From contig DBAY01000009.1 in NCBI GenBank assembly GCA_002291925.1, positions 1 to 31,099 on the forward strand: a DNA stretch of 31,099 nt, written 5' to 3'. The DNA comes from Alphaproteobacteria bacterium UBA998 (GTDB taxonomy: Bacteria > Pseudomonadota > Alphaproteobacteria > Rickettsiales > UBA998). Below the pieces are notes generated by a model that worked only from the letters and a program-made list of their open reading frames with translations, was not told the DNA's origin and did not search any database. Below, in pieces: positions 25,933 through 31,099 of this stretch (within the stretch, counting starts at the first letter, position 1; each line of letters begins with the position of its first letter). Both the position numbers and the translations under genes were made by a program.

Positions 25933-26414
25933 CGGTCGCGCGTGGCGCGGCCCAGCTGGCGCTCTTGCTCAATGGCCTGCTGGGCGCGCGAGAGGCGCAG
26001 ATTGCCCTCGTCCCATCCCAGCCCGGTGACGATGTCGCGTCCCAATTGTGTGCCGAACACCCCGGCGAGGCGGCTGATCACGTTGCGGGGCCGCCAGTTG
26101 CCGCGCCGCGCTCCGCCCGCCAGTACGCCCTGCAGTGCCTGCCCCAGCACGGAATCAGTGCCCGCCCGCGCCGTCAGGCCCGGTAGGCTGTCCTGCCAGC
26201 GCTGCTGAAGCCCCTCGCGCGCGCTGCTGGCAAAGAGGGCTTCCGCCTCCGTGCCCATCGCCTGCCGCTGCTCGCTTAAGCGGTCCATCAGCCGTGCGAA
26301 ATCGGCTTCTATCTCCTGCGAGAGCTGGTCAAAGAAGCGGCGCACCTCGTCGCCAAAGGCGTCCAGCCTGGCGCGTTCCTCGTCGAGCCGGGCGTCCAGT
26401 TTATCGCCGATCAT
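25929..26414 (-). CDS. Small helical protein coupled to yihY (unknown function)
   Basis: Translation from 26414 gives 161 residues. GGAGG lies six nucleotides before this ATG but directly against the alternative ATG at 26420, so the shorter form is favoured. Residues ~1-60 are charged and heptad-like (Asp, Glu, Arg, Leu), suggesting a coiled coil. The rest is Gly/Arg-rich with a short amphipathic helix. There is no signal peptide or membrane segment. It overlaps the 3' end of the yihY-type gene by 14 bp, so translation is likely coupled. I recognise no domain. It converges on the HD-like gene by 4 bp. Confidence 0.75.
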   Translation of the reverse strand: MIGDKLDARLDEERARLDAFGDEVRRFFDQLSQEIEADFARLMDRLSEQRQAMGTEAEALFASSAREGLQQRWQDSLPGLTARAGTDSVLGQALQGVLAGGARRGNWRPRNVISRLAGVFGTQLGRDIVTGLGWDEGNLRLSRAQQAIEQERQLGRATRDR

Positions 26415-27357
26415 GGGCATCCTCCGTTTCCGCTGACGATGCCGCGGAATCGGAGTCGCCCGGAAGGGGCTCGATCACTTCCTCACGCTCTTCGATGGTT
26501 TCGCCCATGGCGATGCGCAGCTCGTAATTCAGCTCCGCGCCGAAGATGAAGATGATGTTCATGATATAGAAGAACAGCAGCGTGGCGATGAAGCTGCCCA
26601 GGCTGCCATAGATGAGGTTCACCTGGTTGAAATTCTCCAGGTACCCGGTCAGCAGCGCGGCGGCTTCCAGCCAGAGCACCACCGTCACCAGCGCCCCCGG
26701 CGCGACGGAGAGCAGGCTCTGCTTGATGTTGGGTAGCACGTAATAGAGGTAGGACACCATCAAGAACAGCGTGCCGAGCGACGTCAGGAAAATGAAGCGC
26801 TCCCAACCGAGGCTGTGGTCATCCGGGAGGGTAAGAGCGAAAATGGTTTGCAGCTTGGCGATGAGGAACGGCATGAGGACATAGACCGTCATCACCACGA
26901 GGATGATGGCGATGATGACCAGCAGCTGCACGATGGAGAGCAGCCGCCGGAACCAGTAGGAAGGCGGCGTGTGGACGTGATAGGCCCGGTTCAGCACGGT
27001 GCGCATGCCCTCCACCATGGAGGAGGACGTCCAGATGGCCCCCAAAATTGCCACGGTGAGAAAGCCCTGCGGGGGGCCGTTGATAATCTCCGCGATGCGC
27101 GGACGCAGTGCGGCGACGGCCTCGGAGGGTAGGTTGGTGAACATCAGCTCCACGAACGCCGTGCCAAGCTCGCCCTTGCCGAAAAACCCCGCCAGCGAGA
27201 CAATCAGCACAAGGAAGGGAAACAGCGATAGCAGCGCGAGGAACGCCAGATAGCCTGCGTGTTCAATGCCATCATGCTTGATGATGCCGTTATAGCCTGC
27301 GCGGTAGAGCAAACCGCCCACACTGCGGAAAAATCCAATCATCTTTATTTTTGTCAT
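26401..27357 (-). CDS. YihY/BrkB family inner-membrane protein
   Basis: The 318-residue product has six hydrophobic spans and the family features: KHDGIEHAGYLAFLALLSLFPF near the N-terminus, the ILGAIWTSSSMVEGMRTVLNRAY stretch (~104-126), VLPNIKQSLLSVAPGALV, and INLIYGSLGSF-like NLIYGSLGSFIATLLFFY near the end. The old name ribonuclease BN for this family is an error; a transport or envelope role is suspected but unproven. The tail after ~290 is acidic and Ser-rich. A small coupled gene (25929-26414) follows. The start has no obvious SD. Confidence 0.92.
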   Translation of the reverse strand: MTKIKMIGFFRSVGGLLYRAGYNGIIKHDGIEHAGYLAFLALLSLFPFLVLIVSLAGFFGKGELGTAFVELMFTNLPSEAVAALRPRIAEIINGPPQGFLTVAILGAIWTSSSMVEGMRTVLNRAYHVHTPPSYWFRRLLSIVQLLVIIAIILVVMTVYVLMPFLIAKLQTIFALTLPDDHSLGWERFIFLTSLGTLFLMVSYLYYVLPNIKQSLLSVAPGALVTVVLWLEAAALLTGYLENFNQVNLIYGSLGSFIATLLFFYIMNIIFIFGAELNYELRIAMGETIEEREEVIEPLPGDSDSAASSAETEDAHDRR

Positions 27358-27388
27358 AGGCTGCTTTAGATAGGGCTTAATGCAATAT

Positions 27389-27540
27389 CGTCATTCCCCG
27401 AATCGCTGCAAGCGATTCTAGGGGAATCCACCCGCCTGCGCTGGCGCTTCGGCGTGGCAGGGCCTTGTTCACGCCATAGCCCGCAAGGGCGACGGCCGGA
27501 TGGATTGCCTTAGAATGGCTGCGCCATTCAGGCAATGACG
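27389..27540. mobile_element. MITE-like dispersed palindromic element (152 bp)
   Basis: The ends are inverted: CGTCATTCCC at 27389 pairs with GGCAATGACG at 27531-27540, with one mismatch. Inside, GGGAATCCACCCG and CGGATGGATTGCC form a nested imperfect pair, and there are subterminal hairpins (GAATCGCT/AGCGATTC and GAATGGC/GCCATTC). There is no ORF of its own. Such CGTCATTCC-bounded elements are widespread in alphaproteobacteria. It sits in the divergent gap between yihY and malate synthase and ends 20 nt before the latter's start, so it may affect its expression. Confidence 0.72.
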
Positions 27541-27560
27541 AATGGAAAAGGAGAAACCCC

Positions 27561-29165
27561 ATGGCCCTTCACGCCCACGCTTCCGCAACCCCGTCCCTCG
27601 TCATCCACGGGGAGATGCGCCCGGAATGGCAGGAGATTTTCTCACCCGAGGCGCTCGCCTTCGTGGCCGAGCTGGTGACCCGCTTCGGTGGCCGCCGCGA
27701 GGCGCTGCTGAAAGCGCGGGTGGAGCGGCAGGCACGTATCAGCGCAGGCGAACTGCCGGATTTCCGCGCCGACACGAAGCATATCCGCGAGGGCGACTGG
27801 AAAGTGGCTCCCATCCCGGAAGCCCTGCAGGATCGCCGCGTGGAGATCACCGGCCCCGCCGAGCCGAAGATGAGCATCAACGCGCTCAATTCCGGTGCGA
27901 AAGTCTTCATGGCCGACATGGAAGATGCGCTCTCGCCCACCTGGGAGCGCGTCGCCGAGGGGCAGGTGGCGCTGCGCGACGCCGCCCGCCACGCGCTGCA
28001 GTGGCAGAGCCCGGAAGGCAAGCTCTACCAACTGAACGAGAAGATCGCCACGCTGATCGTCCGCCCGCGCGGCTGGCACCTGCCGGAGAAACACGTGACG
28101 ATGCACGGTCAGCCGATTCCCGGCGGGCTGCTCGATTTCGGCCTGTTCTTCTTCCACAGCGCCGCTTACATGGCGGGCAAGGGCGCCGGGCCGTTCTTCT
28201 ACATCCCGAAGCTGGAGAGCATGGAAGAAGCCGCTCTGTGGAACGACGTCTTCGCGTACGCAGAGGAGCGGCTCGGTATCCCGCACGGCACCATCAAGGC
28301 AACCGTGCTGATCGAGACCATCACCGCCGCCTTCGAGATGGACGAAATCCTCTACGCGCTGAAAGACTATTGCTGCGGCCTGAATTGCGGGCGCTGGGAT
28401 TACATCTTCAGCTTTATCAAGAAATTCCATATGCGTCCGGATTTCGTGCTGCCCGACCGCGCGCAGGTGACGATGAAGGTGCCCTTCCTCACCGCCTATT
28501 ACCTGCTGCTCATCCAGACCTGCCACAAGCGCGGTGCCTTCGCGATGGGCGGCATGGCCGCGCAGATTCCCGTGAAAGGCGACGAGGCGGCTAACGACAA
28601 GGCTTTCGCCGCCGTGCGTGCTGACAAGGAACGCGAAGCCTCCGCAGGCCATGACGGCACATGGGTGGCGCATCCGGGCTTGGTGCCGGTGGCGATGGAA
28701 GTGTTCAACAAGTTCATGCCGAACAAGAACCAGGTGGACAAGCAGCGCCCGGACGTGAAGGTGAGCGCCGCCGACCTGCTGGCGATTCCCGAAGGCAGCA
28801 TTACCGAGGCGGGCCTGCGCGGCAACATCAACGTTTCGCTGCAATATCTGGCGGCGTGGATGTCCGGCTTCGGCGCGGTGCCTATTCATAATTTGATGGA
28901 AGACGCCGCCACCGCCGAAATCTCGCGCACCCAGCTCTGGCAATGGGCCTATCACGGCGCCACGCTCGATTCCGGTGAGGTCATCACCCATGCCCTGATC
29001 CGCCGGATTCTGGCGGAGGAACTCGCCAAGGTGAAACCTCAGGAAGGTACGCCTTACTATGCGGCGGGGTCGTTTGATAAAGCGGCCACGCTGCTGACCG
29101 AGCTGATCGAGGACAAGGAATTCAAGCCGTTCCTCACCGAACCGGCGTATGAGCGGTTAAGTTAG
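27561..29165 (+). CDS. aceB: Malate synthase A
   Basis: Malate synthase condenses glyoxylate with acetyl-CoA to malate in the glyoxylate bypass, permitting growth on acetate or fatty acids. The 534-residue length matches isoform A (E. coli AceB 533). Key elements are VFMADMEDALSPTWE, IVRPRGWHLPEKH with the catalytic Arg, VLIETITAAFEMDEILYAL, GLNCGRWDYIFSFIKK with Mg-binding Asp, and NLMEDAATAEISR carrying the probable catalytic Asp. The SD AAGGAG stands upstream of the ATG at 27561. The partner isocitrate lyase gene is not in the window. The upstream 20 nt abut a MITE-like element, and a second palindrome begins just after the stop. Confidence 0.96.
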   Translation: MALHAHASATPSLVIHGEMRPEWQEIFSPEALAFVAELVTRFGGRREALLKARVERQARISAGELPDFRADTKHIREGDWKVAPIPEALQDRRVEITGPAEPKMSINALNSGAKVFMADMEDALSPTWERVAEGQVALRDAARHALQWQSPEGKLYQLNEKIATLIVRPRGWHLPEKHVTMHGQPIPGGLLDFGLFFFHSAAYMAGKGAGPFFYIPKLESMEEAALWNDVFAYAEERLGIPHGTIKATVLIETITAAFEMDEILYALKDYCCGLNCGRWDYIFSFIKKFHMRPDFVLPDRAQVTMKVPFLTAYYLLLIQTCHKRGAFAMGGMAAQIPVKGDEAANDKAFAAVRADKEREASAGHDGTWVAHPGLVPVAMEVFNKFMPNKNQVDKQRPDVKVSAADLLAIPEGSITEAGLRGNINVSLQYLAAWMSGFGAVPIHNLMEDAATAEISRTQLWQWAYHGATLDSGEVITHALIRRILAEELAKVKPQEGTPYYAAGSFDKAATLLTELIEDKEFKPFLTEPAYERLS

Positions 29166-29172
29166 TTTTTTC

Positions 29173-29238
29173 GTCATTCCAGCGCAGACTGGAATCCAGA
29201 CCACCTGTCCGCTGGATTCCAGCCTGCGCTGGAATGAC
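29173..29238. repeat. Long palindrome, CGTCATTCC family
   Basis: The 27-nt arms 29173-29199 and 29212-29238 match at all but one position (a G-U pair in RNA) around a 12-nt loop. It carries the same GTCATTCC ends as the element at 27389. It lies 8 nt after the aceB stop and before the GNAT gene. The long stem would form a stable 3'-end structure in the mRNA. Confidence 0.9.
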
Positions 29239-29282
29239 AAAGAAGGTTGAGGCATTGGCGCGGCCCTGCTACACACGCCGCC

Positions 29283-29783
29283 ATGATCGCCCTGCCCATC
29301 ACTATCCGCCCTGCCGCGCCGGAGGAATTTGGTGCCATCTGGCCGTTTTTCCGTGACATTCTCGCGGAGGGGCTGACCTATGCCTACCCACGCGAGGTAA
29401 CGTTCGAGCAGGGGCGGGCCATCTGGTTCGAGAAGGGGCGCACCGTGTTCATCGCGGAGGACGCCGAGGGCCGCGTGCTCGGCACCTGTTACCTGCGCGC
29501 CAACCGCGACGGCCCGGCGAGTCACGTTGCCAATGCGGGGTTCATGGTGGCCCCGGAGGGTCGCGGGCAGGGGCTGGCCAAGCGCATGGGGCAATTCATC
29601 ATCGAGCAGGCCCGCGCGCAAGGGTATCGCGCGCTGCAATTCAATTTCGTCGTTTCCACCAACACCCACGCCGTCAAGGCCTGGCAGGCCATCGGCATGG
29701 ACATCATCGGCACCATTCCGGAAGGCTATCAACTCCCCGACGGGCGCTTTGTCGATGCGTACGTAATGTACCGGAAGCTGTAG
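29283..29783 (+). CDS. GNAT-family N-acetyltransferase
   Basis: The 166-residue protein transfers an acetyl group from acetyl-CoA to an unknown amine or alcohol acceptor. The GNAT fold is shown by the motif A region GFMVAPEGRGQGLAKRMGQFII (pyrophosphate-binding R/QxxGxG), a preceding strand VLGTCYLRAN, and NTHAVKAWQAIGMDIIGTIPEGY near the end. Substrate cannot be inferred. I chose the ATG at 29283 rather than the upstream TTG, since the extra 12 residues fall outside the fold and neither start has a good SD. The stop abuts the convergent secB stop with no gap. Confidence 0.9.
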   Translation: MIALPITIRPAAPEEFGAIWPFFRDILAEGLTYAYPREVTFEQGRAIWFEKGRTVFIAEDAEGRVLGTCYLRANRDGPASHVANAGFMVAPEGRGQGLAKRMGQFIIEQARAQGYRALQFNFVVSTNTHAVKAWQAIGMDIIGTIPEGYQLPDGRFVDAYVMYRKL

Positions 29784-30245
29784 TTATCCTGCCGCCACTT
29801 GTGCTTGGGCGACTTTTTCCTGATAGAAACGGTAGAAATCCACCGGCTCCAGCTGTAGGGGCGGGAAGCCGCCGTCACGGGTGATGTCGGCGACGACGCG
29901 GCGGGCGAAGGGGAACAGGATGAACGCGCCATCCACCATCAGCACCGGCTCCAGTTGCTCGTCGGGGATGTTGGCGGTGGCGAACAGGCCGGCATAGGTG
30001 AGATCGACGAGGAACAGCGTGCGCTCACCCATGGCGCGGACATTGATGCGCATCAGGAGCTCGAACAGATTGTCCTGAATCTTCTGCGCGGCCAGATCGA
30101 TGTTGAGCTCCACCTTCGGCGCCTGCTGCCCGGCAGCAATCAGGCTGGCGGGGGCGTGCGGGTTTTCCAGCGAAAGGTCCTTGATGTACTGCGTGCGCAG
30201 GGCAAAGCGGGGCTGGGTGTCGGCTTGAGTGTCGGTCTCGGCCAT
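29784..30245 (-). CDS. secB: Protein-export chaperone SecB
   Basis: SecB is a tetrameric cytoplasmic chaperone that keeps preproteins unfolded for SecA. The ATG at 30245 has GAGG eight nucleotides upstream and gives 153 residues, typical for the family; the frame stays open 31 codons further up. TQYIKDLSLENPHAPASL near the start and AFILFPFARRVVADITRDGGFPPLQLEPVDF near the end are the conserved elements. The terminal ~15 residues are Gln/Ala-rich. It is divergent from the Tim44-domain gene, with 123 nt between starts, an arrangement known from alphaproteobacteria. It supports export of the several signal-peptide proteins in this segment. Confidence 0.96.
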   Translation of the reverse strand: MAETDTQADTQPRFALRTQYIKDLSLENPHAPASLIAAGQQAPKVELNIDLAAQKIQDNLFELLMRINVRAMGERTLFLVDLTYAGLFATANIPDEQLEPVLMVDGAFILFPFARRVVADITRDGGFPPLQLEPVDFYRFYQEKVAQAQVAAG

Positions 30246-30368
30246 GGAATCCTCTGGGGTAGAACGTTTGCCCCCGTATAACAAAGCCGCGCGCGGCAGG
30301 CCAAGGTTTTTTGGGCCTTTGCCGCTTGCATGTTGCAATTTCGGGCGTTTTCTCCCACATTAACGCCC

Positions 30369-31049
30369 ATGCCTGCGGATATCATTGTTTTGGCGGCCAT
30401 CGCCATCTTCGTGCTGCTGCGCCTTCGCGCGGTGCTCGGCCATAAAATCGGTCATGATCAGCCGCCGCCCATGCCCCGCGACCTGCCGGACGAGAGCGAC
30501 CGCGTGGTGCAGGTGCAGCCGCGCAATCAGGCACCCACCATCGAAGGGGAGGCCACCGTGGTGGAACCATCGCCTGAAGCTCAGGCCGCCATGGCCAAGC
30601 TGCCGGAGGATCTGCGCACCAACGTCGAGGCGATGACGAAAATCGATGCCTCCTTCTCGCTGCCCGAATTCTTGAAAGGCGCGCGCATGGCGTTCGACAT
30701 GGTGCTGGAAGCCTACGCCAAGGATGACCGCGACACGCTGAAAATGCTGCTCTCCAAGGAGGTATTCGAGAATTTCCGCAAGGACCTCGATGCCATGAAA
30801 AAAGACGGCAGGCGCGTGGAAACAACGCTCGTTTCCGTGCTCTCCGCCGAGCCCGTGGAGGCCCGGCTGACGCGCAACGTGGCGCACATCGTCGTGAAGT
30901 TCGAGAGCGAGCAGATCCAGGTGGTGCGCGACGCGGAAGACAAGATCATCGAGGGCGACGCTTCCGACATCCAGACCGTCGACGACGAATGGGCCTTCGA
31001 GCGTGATTTGCGATCGAGCAACCCTAATTGGAAGATCGTGGGGACGTAG
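30369..31049 (+). CDS. Tim44-like domain protein (TimA type)
   Basis: The 226-residue product has a short N-terminal membrane anchor (~3-17), a Pro-rich linker, and from ~90 to the end a domain that resembles the Tim44/MBA1-like fold: SLPEFLKGARMAFDMVLEAYAKDDRDTLKMLLSKEVFENF, then a beta-rich section with VRLTRNVAHIVVKFESEQ-like strands, DEWAFERDL and a NWKIVGT end. Mitochondrial Tim44 tethers the import motor; bacterial homologues are inner-membrane proteins of uncertain role. Starting at 30369 keeps the anchor at the very N-terminus. No SD precedes it, so a leaderless or weakly initiated transcript is possible. The usual downstream genes (mltA, smr) would lie beyond the window. Confidence 0.9.
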   Translation: MPADIIVLAAIAIFVLLRLRAVLGHKIGHDQPPPMPRDLPDESDRVVQVQPRNQAPTIEGEATVVEPSPEAQAAMAKLPEDLRTNVEAMTKIDASFSLPEFLKGARMAFDMVLEAYAKDDRDTLKMLLSKEVFENFRKDLDAMKKDGRRVETTLVSVLSAEPVEARLTRNVAHIVVKFESEQIQVVRDAEDKIIEGDASDIQTVDDEWAFERDLRSSNPNWKIVGT

Positions 31050-31057
31050 GGAGTATT

Positions 31058-31091
31058 GTTTGCCCCTGCTGGTTTTAGGTTTGCCCCTGCT
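31058..31091 (+). repeat. 13-bp direct repeat after the Tim44-like gene
   Basis: GTTTGCCCCTGCT occurs at 31058-31070 and again at 31079-31091, a 21-bp spacing. It follows the stop by 8 nt. Its role is not evident, and the region runs off the window. Confidence 0.7.
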
Positions 31092-31099
31092 CCGGCCTG

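Noticed and set aside
27642..28991. A 449-codon minus-strand frame across malate synthase
   Set aside because: It is a shadow of aceB; its translation is His/Arg/Gly-rich.

Overview
The window looks like a chromosomal segment of an alphaproteobacterium. The core genes are about 60-65% G+C. Several adjacencies are familiar from that class: cvpA-purF, acpP-fabF-mltG, mlaE/mlaF, and secB divergent from a Tim44-domain gene. Tad/Flp-type pilins, serralysin-like RTX C-termini and dispersed CGTCATTCC-type palindromes fit the same picture. The genus cannot be named from sequence alone. No rRNA, tRNA, CRISPR array, integrase or transposase gene was seen.

Layout. 1-800: the 3' end of a Gly/Asp-tailed gene, probably a pilin, followed by a secreted protein with a Gly-rich segment. 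844-3604: a polytopic membrane protein with an isoprenylcysteine-methyltransferase-like C-terminus, NAD kinase, and two small conserved-looking ORFs, one only 50 aa. 3624-5851: tandem hairpins, then purF and cvpA on the minus strand. 6110-8075: a periplasmic peptidoglycan-binding-domain protein converging on radA across a perfect 12-bp terminator stem. 8161-11121: a 986-aa multidomain protein that appears to join three LOG/SLOG-like modules to a Ham1/ITPase-like module. 11122-13108: mlaE and mlaF with an AT-rich DUF3592-like membrane gene spliced between them by 4-bp ATGA overlaps. 13240-13332: a 30-aa Ser/Asn/Gln-rich micro-ORF with its own SD and terminator. 13587-17070: acpP, fabF, mltG and an OmpA-like lipoprotein-sized porin-domain gene. 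17278-22059: a 1593-aa protein with ten Calx-beta repeats between two RTX/serralysin-C-like ends. 22087-25932: an SDR gene, an Flp pilin with a 30-bp tandem repeat tail, rlmN, and an HD-like hydrolase. 25929-31049: a coiled protein coupled to yihY, a 152-bp MITE-like element, malate synthase A, another palindrome, a GNAT, secB, and a Tim44-domain protein.

Functional themes. Several genes serve the envelope: Mla-type lipid transport, MltG, OmpA-like, the peptidoglycan-binding protein, SecB and Tim44-like. Surface or extracellular structures are represented by Flp pilins, the Gly-rich secreted protein and the Calx-beta/RTX giant. The most unusual items are the LOG/ITPase-like fusion at 8161-11121, the DUF3592-like insertion inside the mla operon, and the Gly-Asp-tailed pilins that occur twice in the window. 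Many genes abut or overlap at their 3' ends (844/nadK, fusion/mlaF, HD/coiled, GNAT/secB), so the segment is compact.
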